DNA from: JBEKHT01 sp049511715
GTDB taxonomy: Bacteria; Chloroflexota; Anaerolineae; Anaerolineales; RBG-16-64-43
Assembly (NCBI GenBank): GCA_049511715.1
Contig: JBEKXU010000008.1
Location: 1-64,000, forward strand
Direction of reading: 5' to 3'
DNA: 64,000 nucleotides
Positions 51,489 through 61,210 of the stretch are shown piece by piece. A program made the position numbers and the translations under genes. The stretch's first letter is position 1; each line of letters starts with the position of its first letter. The notes under the pieces were generated by a model that saw nothing but the letters and a program-made list of their open reading frames with translations, was not told where the DNA came from and searched no databases.

Positions 51489-53129
51489 TTAGGGATAGTC
51501 CGAAAAAACCTTTCGGGTTCCGTCCGCGCTTGAGAACTTCAGGACCAGCGTGGCTTCCACCAGCTTCGCATACCCCGGGGCGTACGTAATCAAATCGTTG
51601 TCCACCTCAACGTAATGGCAGTCCTGAGCCAGCATGAACTCGATCAGGTTGGAGGCACTGTGGGTTTCAAAGTAGGTCATCCAGTCGCCATTGGGGACCA
51701 AATTGGCATAGATCGGATCCGCGGTATCGTACGAAATGATGCAGCTCCCGCGGGCAATGTGTTGGGAAAGCGCCTCCACCCACTGCAGATCCGGGCTGGT
51801 CCCCCTTCCCCGGACCCAAGCCAAGCCCTGCTCGGCGCCGTACTCTATGTTCCCCCCGACGGCCAGCAGCAGAAGGAGGACAGAGGTGAAGAGGGTGGGA
51901 CGCAACGCGGCCCTTGGCCAGAGGCTCCGAAACTCACCCAGAAGCGCGGCCATGCCTGCGCTCAGCAAGACCAGCACCTCGGGGTACACCGTACTGAAAA
52001 AGCCTGGACGGTACGAGGCAAACAGGTAGCCCAAGAGGGGGACAAACCACAACCCGGCGAAGCCGAGGAAGGCGGGGACCACGGTTCCCAGGTAGATGGC
52101 CCCGGCCACAGCCAGAAGCAGGACCAGGAGGCCCGCCACGATCCCATAGGAATTCTCGAACATCCGGACAGCATCGGCCAAGACAAGAGGGATCCTTGCC
52201 AAGAACGCCCGAGGATTGCGGGCCACGGCCCTCAAGACGCTGTAATGGTTGGCGACGGCCGTCCCGTAGAGTTGATCGGACGTGACCGGGGGCGGCACTT
52301 CAAACCGTCCCGAGTAGAGAAAATTATGCCCTTGCTCAAAAGCCAGGTAGCTTCGTTGAAGAATCTGTGTGTCCCAGCTCCCTCTCAGTAGACTGGAAAT
52401 TACGATCCATCCCACCACCGGGAGGGCGAATCCGCCCAGCCCGAACAGCCCAGCCCTCAGGAGCGCTTGGCGGTCCTCCCGTGGCCAGCGCCCCATAATT
52501 GCCAATGCCAAAGCGCAGGCGAACACCAGGACACCCAAGGCCAAGCCATCCAAATGGGCCAGGGCCGCCATCCCCAGCAACACTCCGAGGGCCACGGAAC
52601 GCCCGGTCCATCCTCGCGGCGGCTCTTTCTTGTCGATCAAGTCCAGGACCATGGCCGCGCCCAGCGCGAAAGCGAGGGCCGACAGGGTCATGTAGAGCGC
52701 ATCGGCGGAGTTGTCCAAAGCGACCGACACGGGTCGTCCCACCGCGGCCAGGACCAGCCCGATCCACCCCGCCGTCTCGCCGCCCACTCGGCGTGCCGCC
52801 CACCAGACGGCCAGGAGGATCCCTCCGTAGGTAAGGATCCTGCGGATCGTCGAAACCAGTCCCAATCTCAGGTGATCGCCCCGGAAGGGGAGATCCAGAA
52901 GGCCGTTAACCAGGGAGGGTAACGGCCCGCTCCCGATCGCCAGAACCGTACCGTGTTCCACAAGGTTGGCCCCGTCCAGCAGGTAACCGCTTTCATCTCC
53001 GGTTGGCAGGCTCACGACCAGCGCGCTGACATTCAGGCCGATTCCGAAGAGTACGATCAAGAGGACCGCTGCCCACCGCAGAAGCCGACCCTGGTTCCAA
53101 GATCCCGGAGAGAGGGAAACTGAGTTCAC
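51489..53129 (-). CDS. GT-C type membrane glycosyltransferase
   Basis: A polytopic membrane protein of about 546 residues with 10-12 helices. The first loop has LPTGDESGYLLDGANLVEHG, with the acidic residue typical of the PMT/ArnT group. A soluble tail carries ISYDTADPIYANLVPNGDWM and YVEVDNDLITYAPGYAKLV. The frame is open to 53204. I prefer the GTG at 53129 (VNSVSLSPG) because it shortens the charged leader, but the GTG at 53204 is possible. A spacer of 169 bases to the epimerase gene shows nothing else. Confidence 0.75.
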   Translation of the reverse strand: MNSVSLSPGSWNQGRLLRWAAVLLIVLFGIGLNVSALVVSLPTGDESGYLLDGANLVEHGTVLAIGSGPLPSLVNGLLDLPFRGDHLRLGLVSTIRRILTYGGILLAVWWAARRVGGETAGWIGLVLAAVGRPVSVALDNSADALYMTLSALAFALGAAMVLDLIDKKEPPRGWTGRSVALGVLLGMAALAHLDGLALGVLVFACALALAIMGRWPREDRQALLRAGLFGLGGFALPVVGWIVISSLLRGSWDTQILQRSYLAFEQGHNFLYSGRFEVPPPVTSDQLYGTAVANHYSVLRAVARNPRAFLARIPLVLADAVRMFENSYGIVAGLLVLLLAVAGAIYLGTVVPAFLGFAGLWFVPLLGYLFASYRPGFFSTVYPEVLVLLSAGMAALLGEFRSLWPRAALRPTLFTSVLLLLLAVGGNIEYGAEQGLAWVRGRGTSPDLQWVEALSQHIARGSCIISYDTADPIYANLVPNGDWMTYFETHSASNLIEFMLAQDCHYVEVDNDLITYAPGYAKLVEATLVLKFSSADGTRKVFSDYP

Positions 53130-53298
53130 CCTTCGCCCTATGCGGTTCTCACTCCAACGATGGCCGGATTCCCTTCCCCTTTTCCTTGGAGAAGTTCCCG
53201 CCACATGGCCAAGACCCCCCGAAACCGGGAGAGTCGCCCGGGCCCAAGGTCCTGGATGACCGACTCTTTCCGCCCAGAAGACCCAACGCTTCCCACGG

Positions 53299-54315
53299 CT
53301 AGCGCTCGGTTAGCATTCTTCCCAGGATCGCCTGCACTTCCTTGGGATCCTTCGTAGCAAAGTACCAGTCGATCGTCCGGTGCAACCCATCCACAAATCG
53401 AACCTTAGGCTCCCATCCAAGAAGCCGTTTCGCAAGGCCATTATCCGCCACCCGGTTCATTGGACCGGTGGGCATCTCGGGCCGAGTGCGGATCTGGGCC
53501 GTGTGGCCCGAATACCGCAGGACCTCCTGGACGGCATCCATCACACGAATCCGCTCCATCGTCCCCAGGTTGATCCCGGTGCCATCATCAACTTTTTCTG
53601 CCGCCAGGAGGGTGCCCGCAACGATGTCGTCGATATAAGTCCAGTTGCGTATCTGTTCGCCGGTTCCCCACACTTCGAACGGATCTTCTTTTAGAAAGGC
53701 CCGTGCGATCATTGCAATGACCGCATGATTCTCGACCCCGCGGGGGCCATAGACCGTGAAGTAACGGCAGCAGGCCGACTTCATACCCTTCTGCTGAAAG
53801 TACGCGCGAAGGGTCAGCTCCGCCATCAATTTCGCCCACCCGTAGAGATTGTCTGCGTCATAAGGGGGGCTTACCAGGTCCTCAGTCAGATAGATCTCCT
53901 TGGTAACGTCCGTCTGCAAGTGATTCGGGTAGACACACCCTGAAGAGGCAAATACGATTTTGTCGATTCTCAGCTCGTGCGCCAGCTTGAACAGCAATCC
54001 GTCCAGAATCAGGTTGGTGGAGCATTCCACCTGGTGCAAATCGACGTAGCCTCGCCCGCCGTGGTCCGCCGCGAGGTGGAAAACCACCTCCCTGCCCTTC
54101 AGCGCACGGCGCGCCACGGTGGGGTCGAGCAAGTCCCCTCGCAAGAATTCGATGCGCCTTCGATCCACATGCTCCTGGATATTTGCTAGCCGGCCGCTGC
54201 TGAGGTTGTCCACAACCCGCACGTCGGCTCCCCGCCCGACGAGGGCCTCCACCAGGTGAGAACCAATGAAAGAAGCCCCACCGGTCACAAGAACCTTACG
54301 CTTTGTCCAGTCCAT
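53299..54315 (-). CDS. GDP-mannose 3,5-epimerase-like SDR enzyme
   Basis: A 338-residue extended SDR. TGGASFIGSH (11-20) binds NAD. HLAADHGGRGYVDLHQ (80-95) and SSGCVYPN (124-131), with Cys 127, match the HLAADxGG and SSxCxYP blocks of GDP-mannose 3,5-epimerase, where this Cys is the acid/base residue; YGWAK (158-162) gives Tyr and Lys. WGTGEQIRNWTYIDD is the nucleotide end. It may epimerise a GDP- or UDP-sugar at two carbons, or only share the fold. ATG 54315 with AGAGGA upstream; 68 bases behind the dehydrogenase gene. Confidence 0.72.
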   Translation of the reverse strand: MDWTKRKVLVTGGASFIGSHLVEALVGRGADVRVVDNLSSGRLANIQEHVDRRRIEFLRGDLLDPTVARRALKGREVVFHLAADHGGRGYVDLHQVECSTNLILDGLLFKLAHELRIDKIVFASSGCVYPNHLQTDVTKEIYLTEDLVSPPYDADNLYGWAKLMAELTLRAYFQQKGMKSACCRYFTVYGPRGVENHAVIAMIARAFLKEDPFEVWGTGEQIRNWTYIDDIVAGTLLAAEKVDDGTGINLGTMERIRVMDAVQEVLRYSGHTAQIRTRPEMPTGPMNRVADNGLAKRLLGWEPKVRFVDGLHRTIDWYFATKDPKEVQAILGRMLTER

Positions 54316-54383
54316 GGTTTCCTCTTAGTGCTGTCTCCTCTCCGGATCCTCGCAAGACCCAGCGCGGCCCCAACTGGGTGCTG

Positions 54384-55724
54384 CTATTTCGAGCCCATGG
54401 ACGGCGACACCCCTAAGGGTGCGTAAAAAGCCGCGCTCTCCTGCAGTTTGGGGGAGGCAATTCTCCATCCGTCAATAACCACTTTGGCCCGGTCTCCAAG
54501 CCGCTCGACCTCTGAGAACTCCTTCCAGGGCGTCATGATCACCACCAAGTCTGATTGCCGCAAACAGTCCTCTGTGCTCCTGGCATAAGCGGCGCGATCC
54601 CCGAGCAACTCCTGGGCCGCTCTCAGGGCCATGGGATCAAAGACCACCAAGCCTATGTCCTCGTGCAAGAGAGCCTGGGCGAGCATCATTCCTTGGGACT
54701 CCTCAATCACGCCCGTATTCGCTTTGTACGAAAGACCCAGGATGCCGACGCGCATCCCCGGCTCATAATAGCTCATGACCTTGGAAACCAAGCGCGGGAC
54801 TTCATTCCGATTAGATTGGTCAGTGGCCTCGGCCAGGAGGGCCCGAGCGCCCGCATCGCGAGCGACTTGCCCCATGGCCAAGTTGTCACGAGGAAAGCAG
54901 GGCCCGCCATAACCAACCGCGCCCTTCAAATACCTCGGCCCAATGCGGCTGTCGTGCCCGATGGCCCCCGTGACGACATCGACATTCGCCCCGGGAACCC
55001 CTTCGCAGATTTGGGCCAGCATGTTCGCAAATGTTATCTTGGTGGTCACGAACGTGTTGACCGCCAACTTCGAAAGCTCCGCATTCACATGGTTCATGCG
55101 GGCGATAAACGGGTTATTCTCACACACCCGCCCGTAGAAGCCTTCCAGAAGGTCCCCCGAGCGACTGTCGGATTCGCCAACCAGCACAAAGTCCGGGTTG
55201 AGAAAGTCGTGAATGACGCTTCCCAGGGCGATCAGCTCGGGGCTGTAACACAAGCCAAAATCGGCACCCACCTTGGATCCGGCGGCAGCCTCGAGTCGTT
55301 CCCGTATCGGCCCTCCGGTCGACCCCGGCATCACAGTCGAAGTGATGACGACGACCGGATAGTCCCGGCGGCTCCTCATCCCCCTCCCGATCGCTTCGCA
55401 GGCCGCAAGCACGTAACGCAGGGAGAACCCCCCGTCGGGCTCGCTGGGGGTTGGGACAATGACAAAGATCAATTTCCCTTGGCCCGCGGCCTCCGCGACA
55501 TCCGTCGTGGCCCGTAGCTTTCCCCGAGCACGGGCCATGTATTCCTCTAAATCGGTCTCAGACACGGGAGGCATGCCCTGGTTGACGCTTTCCACCTTGC
55601 TTGGGTCCGAGTCTGCTGCGAGCACGGGCACCCCCCGTGCCGCTATGGCCCCCGCCACGGGCCCGCCCAACTTTCCGAGGCCAATAACCGCCACAGACTG
55701 GATCTGGTCAACCGCGTTGATCAT
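54384..55724 (-). CDS. UDP-glucose/GDP-mannose 6-dehydrogenase family
   Basis: A 446-residue NAD-dependent dehydrogenase: VAVIGLGKLGGPVAGAIA (11-28), PTPSEPDGGFSLRY, SPELIALGSVIHDFLNPDFV (161-180) and GYGGPCFPRDNLA (271-283) with catalytic Cys 276. It differs from the first 6-dehydrogenase (22239-23582, GGHCIPIDP) and belongs to the GG(P/S)CFPRD branch, closer to UDP-glucose/UDP-HexNAc enzymes with broad use. Product is a uronic acid nucleotide. ATG 55724 with GGAGGG 6 bases upstream, directly abutting a TAG that ends a coding-like remnant. Confidence 0.85.
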   Translation of the reverse strand: MINAVDQIQSVAVIGLGKLGGPVAGAIAARGVPVLAADSDPSKVESVNQGMPPVSETDLEEYMARARGKLRATTDVAEAAGQGKLIFVIVPTPSEPDGGFSLRYVLAACEAIGRGMRSRRDYPVVVITSTVMPGSTGGPIRERLEAAAGSKVGADFGLCYSPELIALGSVIHDFLNPDFVLVGESDSRSGDLLEGFYGRVCENNPFIARMNHVNAELSKLAVNTFVTTKITFANMLAQICEGVPGANVDVVTGAIGHDSRIGPRYLKGAVGYGGPCFPRDNLAMGQVARDAGARALLAEATDQSNRNEVPRLVSKVMSYYEPGMRVGILGLSYKANTGVIEESQGMMLAQALLHEDIGLVVFDPMALRAAQELLGDRAAYARSTEDCLRQSDLVVIMTPWKEFSEVERLGDRAKVVIDGWRIASPKLQESAAFYAPLGVSPSMGSK

Positions 55725-56528
55725 CTAACCCTCCAAATGCGCGAGGGGATCCCGGACGGCTTTCCCACCAATCACCGGCGACCCCGCAATCAGCGGATCA
55801 TCCGAGATCAGGCCGATCGATCCCCCACCGTATGCCTCAGGATCCCGAGGCACCTTGGTTCGGGGAGCCTTACTGGATCAGAACCCCCGCGGCCACCTTG
55901 AGAAAGTGAATCGGCTGTTCATCGGAGGCAAAAGCCCATGCCCTCGCAGCGACCCCGCTGACGCCCCCGACAGTTTCCTCAAGTCCCTCTCGTGTCCTCT
56001 CGCCAAAGTTCACCTGAGACTGCGCTGTTCCGAGCCGGAGCCCTACAGAAAGGAATCCGGCCAAAGGGCACGGCGGTCCCAGGGAACATTGCAGGCTTTC
56101 CGCAACTGGGAGCTCGCTCCCGGGATCCCTCCCAGGTGGCAAACGGTACCGAAGCCCAGCCGCAGTCGCCATGCATGGACCAAGCCTCCTCCTTGGCGGG
56201 GTATTCCTTGGCCCTACTCAGCAGACGTCAGCAGTTTTCCGACAGCGCGCCCCCCCACGCCATACCCCCGCTTGGACCCGAGTCGAGACAGTCAGTTGCC
56301 CTCGCACGCGGCCGGTTTTCCACAAAACCGAGTGCAACAACATTCCACGAAGCTTCTCGCCAAGGAGTCGCTTCTCTTCGCAGGCAAGGGACCTTTCCCG
56401 CGTCGACGAACCGCTTGAGGGTTCCGACCCTCGTTCAAGGGCCTGCGGTGAGACTCCACCCTTCAGTTCGCTCTGCCTCTTCAAACTGCGGGCTTTCTGT
56501 CCGCTCAACGGGGAGAGGGCACCGGATT
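55725..56528. other. 804-base gap with remnant-like coding text
   Basis: No intact gene. At 55725-55877 the minus strand reads YGGGSIGLISDDP, LIAGSPVIGGKAV and ends at a TAG directly joined to the dehydrogenase ATG. The text resembles the VxGLIDDDPxxxGxxIGGxxV block of Rossmann domains in sugar phosphotransferases and related proteins. A second frame (55870-56172) reads REGLEETVGGVSGVAARAWA then FASDEQPIHFLKVAAGV. The two could be one frameshifted protein. The rest of the gap shows nothing I can name. Confidence 0.4.
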
Positions 56529-57440
56529 TCAGATCCTTCCCCTCCATCTCGCGACACGCACCCGGGCGCCATAGATCAGCTTCGAGATTCTCCTTAAGAA
56601 ACTGCTGAAAGCGGCCGCCGGCGGCCAGAGGATCCAGAATCTGGCCCACCGTCTCGTGAGATGGTCCCGGTCCAATGCGATGCGAACTTTGCCTCCCACC
56701 AAGCGATGGGTCGCGTCCTCGTTTGTGAAGTAGTGATCAAAGCCCTTCGCAAGTTCCAGATTCTTCTGCGCCTGCGGTCCATTCCAGACCCAATCGTAGG
56801 CCTCGGGGCGGGGGCCGTAGCTATGATCTTGATGAACTGCCAGAAGGCTGGGCGTTGCGTCCACCACGGCCAGCCCCCTCGAGCGCGCGGAGTATACCAG
56901 CCAGTTGTCCCACATCGTCCGGCCCAATGCGAAGGGAGGAATCTCTTTCCAAGCACCCCGCCGGAAGAGAAAGTAGTCCATTCCAGAGGGGTGATGCAAC
57001 GTTCCCCGGGCACTCACCTCAAACGCAATCCTTTTCTCCCAGGTGGGATCCGAGAAATCGATGGCTTCCTGGAAATTCAGATCCCAGCGCTGCCCAATGA
57101 CCAGGACAGGCCTTCGAAAGCCCTTCAAGGCTTCCAACACACCGAGAAAGTCGCGCATGAGGAGAATGTCGGAGTTGATATAGGCCTGTAGTTCTCCTTT
57201 GGCCACCTCGGAACCTATGCGAAACACCTCGTTCACCAGGGGAGCCCCCCATTCATCGCGCCGCACCAGCGGCACATGAACAGCCCCGATTGCCGCTGCC
57301 TCTTCAGCCACCCCGGCCTCATTGCCGATGAGCACAATCTCCAGTTCGTCACCCAAGGCTCTCCAGGATCCCAGAGCGTTCCGCTGGATCCTCCCGAACT
57401 CACCATCGAAAGCCTTGGGGACCGCAAAGACAGTCAGCAT
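56529..57440 (-). CDS. uncharacterised GT-A-like glycosyltransferase
   Basis: A 303-residue soluble protein. FAVPKAFDGEFGRIQRNAL opens it. LQAYINSDILLMRDF (about 84-98) has a DxD-like metal site. HHPSGMDYFLFRRGAW (149-164), PPFALGRTMWDNWLVYSA (168-185) and VDATPSLLAVHQDHSYG (193-209) are blocks I know from unnamed glycosyltransferase-like proteins in bacteria. The set NSDI, GxDYF, WDNW and HQxHxY suggests a sugar-binding active site. Function untested as far as I know. ATG at 57440 with a weak ribosome site; long gaps on both sides. Confidence 0.68.
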   Translation of the reverse strand: MLTVFAVPKAFDGEFGRIQRNALGSWRALGDELEIVLIGNEAGVAEEAAAIGAVHVPLVRRDEWGAPLVNEVFRIGSEVAKGELQAYINSDILLMRDFLGVLEALKGFRRPVLVIGQRWDLNFQEAIDFSDPTWEKRIAFEVSARGTLHHPSGMDYFLFRRGAWKEIPPFALGRTMWDNWLVYSARSRGLAVVDATPSLLAVHQDHSYGPRPEAYDWVWNGPQAQKNLELAKGFDHYFTNEDATHRLVGGKVRIALDRDHLTRRWARFWILWPPAAAFSSFLRRISKLIYGARVRVARWRGRI

Positions 57441-58257
57441 TTTCGCCTAAGCTGGTTGGGCCCGCTATGCAGGGATGCCTGCTCCCCACGTGTCGGCAGT
57501 TGATGCCGTCCGGGGCCCGGTGCGGGGAGGGACGGTCGACCCGTATCGCGCGGCTCTCGAGACCTCTAACCAGTTCGCAAAAGTGCTCACTCGAGTAGGC
57601 GACGGTGGCGCCACAAACTCTCCGGGCTTGGGAGTTCCGAGCCAGAAGCCCCTCCAGGTACCCAAAGACCCCGACCCTTCCGCGGGGGCAATGGAAACTG
57701 CCTTCCCGGACCGCCGGGAATGGACCCTCTCCTTGAACAGACCCTGAGGTCCGGCGAATTGCGTTCGGGCCAGCTCAACGGTGCAGTCCGGTGATGGGTC
57801 TCGGGGATCACGCCAAAGAATCGAACCAAATCGCAAGGGTCAGGGGCCTCGGCCTGAGAAAGCCATCCAGTGTCAGCGGACGAAAAGGGAGGCTCGCCCC
57901 TGGACTCCAATGATTTCGCCTTACCGCACAATCCTTTGGCCCTGAGGCCAGCAATCTTCAGAGCAGCCCACGTCCCCCCGCGTCAGGCGTTCCTTTTCAA
58001 AGCTGGCACCCGAGCGCCAATGGAGGTTCCCGCTTGGCCCAGTCAACAATGGCGGGCGCACCATAGGACCAACCAAACTATTCCTCGGTGAATCTCGACC
58101 CGCCGGTTTGGGGCCAAAACCATGACTCCGGCGCCTCACCCCAATGCCGGGCAGAGTATCTACCATCCTAGGCCCTGCGGGCGGAGTTCCGGCGAACAAT
58201 TGTCCCACGTAGCCCGGCCCAACGCAATTTGAAGGCTCCCTCCGATCGCGACCTAGG
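57441..58257. other. 817-base gap, no intact gene
   Basis: The minus strand shows several medium frames (up to about 120 codons) with partly protein-like text, for example YLEGLLARNSQARRVCGATV near 57590-57660 and ELARTQFAGPQGLF near 57740-57780, in different frames and without a proper start. It may be an old gene. No palindrome, repeat or clear promoter stands out. Confidence 0.35.
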
Positions 58258-60138
58258 CTAACGTGCCATTTGCACCACAATGAATTTTCGAGCAGGCTGG
58301 CCGGGCCCCCAGTCGATGGGATTCTTCCCCTCAAACAGCAATCGGGCCTGGCCGGTTTGCACCAGACCCAGGTAATTCCCGCTCTGGATCCGATCCACCG
58401 GGTCAATGTCTGCCAGGTATCCGATTCCATTCTCACCCAGATATCCGACAATCGGATCGGTTGGGGCCAGGCCCCGAAGGAATAGGAGGTGTCCGAGCAC
58501 ATCTTGGTTTACAAACTCAGGCGAATTGGCAAGACCATCCAGGTTGACCACATGCATGTTCTCGGTGAAGTACCCAATCAGCCCGGCGCTAAAGGAACCA
58601 ATGCGCGATCCCGGGGGCAGATTGGCATTCATCCAGGCCGTACCCAGATACGCCTCGGACTGAGTCTGATCTGGGGCTGGCTCATACGGGTGCGGTTCCC
58701 AGCCTATCAGGGATATCCGCACCCCCACCACAATCGTCCAACAGCCAAGCGCGATGAAAAGCGCCCGGACGGCCTGCGAGGCGACGGCCCCCAGCCGACC
58801 CGCGGCGGCAGAAACGGCACGCGCCAACAGAATTCCTGCCGTAGCCACTCCCAGGACAATGCTCAAGGTCTCCGGCACCGGGTACCACGTTCCCCAGAAC
58901 AAATAGGCGGGAAGAAGCAGCCAGTTCGAAAAGCCGTTTACGGCAGCCGAGGCAAGAAGCACCGTCAGAGCCAGGGAGGCCGACACCTCATCGTGAGAGC
59001 TGTCCCTCGGGTCGGTTTTGCGGGAAAGGACCTTGGGCCGACGCACCCATTGCCAAATAACCCACCCCACGACGCTCAAGCAAATCCCTGCGATCCCGAG
59101 CAACTTCAGCTTGTAGGCCAGGGACACATGGGCCGGGACAACCGCCGCCCAGGAATCCAGGACCAGATCCGGCAGGAAACCAATGAAGTACGAGACAGCA
59201 AGACTTCCGGTCGGCAGGGTCAGGAACTCAGGTCTTGCGAGAAATAGCCGTTGGAGAGGAGAGAGGAGAGAGCCCAGTCGGCTGAGAGATGGCCAGGGAA
59301 AAAGTCGACTGTAGGCCCAAACCACGGACGCCGGAGCATCAAGCAACTTTGCCGATCCGCTGTTCGGAAACACGGTGCCAAAAGAACGGAGAGCATATAG
59401 GCACCAGGGCAGGAGGACCACGAAGGTTCCCAACGCCAGCCAAGCCAAGCGATGGAGCCTGGCCTCCCTGGTCTCCGGAGAAAAGAGCATCAAGCCGAGA
59501 ACCATCAGGCCTGCCGGGACCACGGCATTGACCCGGCTCAGCACCATGAGCCCGATCACCAGGCCCTCTAACCAGGAGTCGCGTGGCCGTCCCGGAATTG
59601 TCAGCCGCCGTGAAAGGAGGGCGGTCGCGGCGATCAGGAGAAAAGCATATAGCGCATTCTCTTTCGCTGTCAGGAAGACAGACGCCAGGGGAGGATTGAG
59701 GAGCCAGAGAGCCGCCGGGATCACTCCCCCCCACGATCCCAGCCATCTTCGGGCGAGCAGGTAAAGCGCGAATCCGGTGAGACAGTAGAAGACGCCGCCC
59801 AGGCTTACGGCGGCTCGCACAAAGGAAACCTTGTCCGGGGTGAACATCGCCTGGAAGACCAGGACCAGCATCCAAAGAGGCTGAAAGCCGTAGGTCGGAT
59901 GAAGGCCATCGAAGGTAAAGAACCCCCTCTCCGCGAACTGCCACGCGGGCTGGAGGTAATAGTAAGCGTCATCTTGCAGCCGGTTCAGGGCCAGCTCACG
60001 AAAGTCCGAGAGCGCCGCGTATCGCACCATGAGCGCCAGCGCCAAGGCTGCCAGCCCGGCGGCCATCCAAAGCGGAGTGGCCGGGTCCTGAGCCCAATGA
60101 ATTGCCCCCCGGGAAAGACGCGAGAAGAAGGTTCGCAC
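58258..60138 (-). CDS. GT-C type membrane glycosyltransferase
   Basis: A membrane protein of about 626 residues with a dozen helices. The first loop has LNRLQDDAYYYLQPAWQFAE, where the D-D pair is the expected catalytic site, and HPTYGFQPLW. The tail reads NANLPPGSRIGSFSAGLIGY, GYLADIDPVDRI and GPGQPARKFIVVQM, a soluble domain common in large GT-C enzymes. The GTG at 60138 is chosen as start because it lies 7 bases after the deacetylase stop; the frame opens further up to 60288, inside that gene. Lipid-linked donor is inferred. Confidence 0.78.
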   Translation of the reverse strand: MRTFFSRLSRGAIHWAQDPATPLWMAAGLAALALALMVRYAALSDFRELALNRLQDDAYYYLQPAWQFAERGFFTFDGLHPTYGFQPLWMLVLVFQAMFTPDKVSFVRAAVSLGGVFYCLTGFALYLLARRWLGSWGGVIPAALWLLNPPLASVFLTAKENALYAFLLIAATALLSRRLTIPGRPRDSWLEGLVIGLMVLSRVNAVVPAGLMVLGLMLFSPETREARLHRLAWLALGTFVVLLPWCLYALRSFGTVFPNSGSAKLLDAPASVVWAYSRLFPWPSLSRLGSLLSPLQRLFLARPEFLTLPTGSLAVSYFIGFLPDLVLDSWAAVVPAHVSLAYKLKLLGIAGICLSVVGWVIWQWVRRPKVLSRKTDPRDSSHDEVSASLALTVLLASAAVNGFSNWLLLPAYLFWGTWYPVPETLSIVLGVATAGILLARAVSAAAGRLGAVASQAVRALFIALGCWTIVVGVRISLIGWEPHPYEPAPDQTQSEAYLGTAWMNANLPPGSRIGSFSAGLIGYFTENMHVVNLDGLANSPEFVNQDVLGHLLFLRGLAPTDPIVGYLGENGIGYLADIDPVDRIQSGNYLGLVQTGQARLLFEGKNPIDWGPGQPARKFIVVQMAR

Positions 60139-60145
60139 GGTGATC

Positions 60146-61210
60146 TTATGCGGAAACCGGTTGCGCGACGTGATGCGGCAAGAAGAAATCGCGAAGCTTT
60201 TGCCGGAACTCGGCCTCCCCCCAATCCCGGACGAGACAGCGCGGAAGCCAAAAGGGATTCGAATCGCGACGGATTTGGCCGGGAACATTGGCGCAGGCCT
60301 GCCGAAAGCCTGCTTGCCGGACGAGGTCGACCGTCGTTGGGCTCACATCCCACTCGCTCCCGTACGGATAGGCGAAGCTCTCCACCGGCCGGGAGAGAAT
60401 CCGTTCCAATTGGCACTTGCTGTCGCGGATCTGCCGCGCCTGCTCCTCCACGGGAAGGCGCCGAAGAACCAAGTGCTCAATGGAATGCGCAGCGACCTCG
60501 AAGAGATCTTCTCCCGCCAATTCCCGCAGCTCCGAGGAGGAGAGAGTTCGATGGCTCTCGCAGGCAGAGACATCACCTCCCCCAACCTGCCGGCGGATTT
60601 CGGACAAGATGGCCTCTCGGCTCTCGGAGTTCTCCTCCCGCAGAATGCGGTGCAGCGCTGCGTAAAGCCTCTCCCGCGCCATCTCGTCCGTCGCCTTCCC
60701 GCCTCCCTCAAGCTGGTCCTTACCGCCAAAGAGGGCGGGCTGCATCATCTCGGCGAGGCGGACCGCCTGACCCCTCACGGCGATTTCCAACGGCTTTGGA
60801 AGACGGGCCGCCAAGAGGGTCAAATGGATGAGTTCATCCGCGAGAAACTCGCGGCCGCTGTCCACCATTCCGGTGGTGACGAAGAACGTGGCCGGGATTC
60901 GCATGGCTGCAAGCACGGGGGCGGCACTTGACCAGCTATCGGCATAGCCGTCATCAAACGTGAGAACGACGCCGCCATTTCGGATGTTGCGCTCGGGCGA
61001 CCCCAGAGCCAAATCTCTCAGCCGAATGGGCTCGGTTTCCTCACGCAACAGATGCATCTGTTCCTCGAAATGCCTCGGGGACACGCACAACTGGCTGGGA
61101 TCCCATGGGTCGGCGGCAACACGATGGTAGGCCAGGATCACCGCTCGGGGAGAGCGGTCCAGAAGGCTCCGAACCCTGCGCTTTAGCGATTTCGAGACGG
61201 TGTGGATCAT
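60146..61210 (-). CDS. polysaccharide deacetylase (CE4/NodB family)
   Basis: A 354-residue enzyme that would remove N- or O-acetyl groups from the glycan or a precursor. Motif 1 is TFDDGYADS (84-92, catalytic base and metal Asp). Motif 2 is HSIEH (241-245, metal-binding His pair). SFAYPYG follows. An insertion of about 120 residues between motifs 1 and 2 is as in other members coded in glycan clusters. It has no signal peptide or membrane helix, so it may act in the cytoplasm on lipid-linked intermediates. The ATG overlaps the Wzt stop as ATGA, linking deacetylation with export. Confidence 0.87.
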   Translation of the reverse strand: MIHTVSKSLKRRVRSLLDRSPRAVILAYHRVAADPWDPSQLCVSPRHFEEQMHLLREETEPIRLRDLALGSPERNIRNGGVVLTFDDGYADSWSSAAPVLAAMRIPATFFVTTGMVDSGREFLADELIHLTLLAARLPKPLEIAVRGQAVRLAEMMQPALFGGKDQLEGGGKATDEMARERLYAALHRILREENSESREAILSEIRRQVGGGDVSACESHRTLSSSELRELAGEDLFEVAAHSIEHLVLRRLPVEEQARQIRDSKCQLERILSRPVESFAYPYGSEWDVSPTTVDLVRQAGFRQACANVPGQIRRDSNPFWLPRCLVRDWGEAEFRQKLRDFFLPHHVAQPVSA

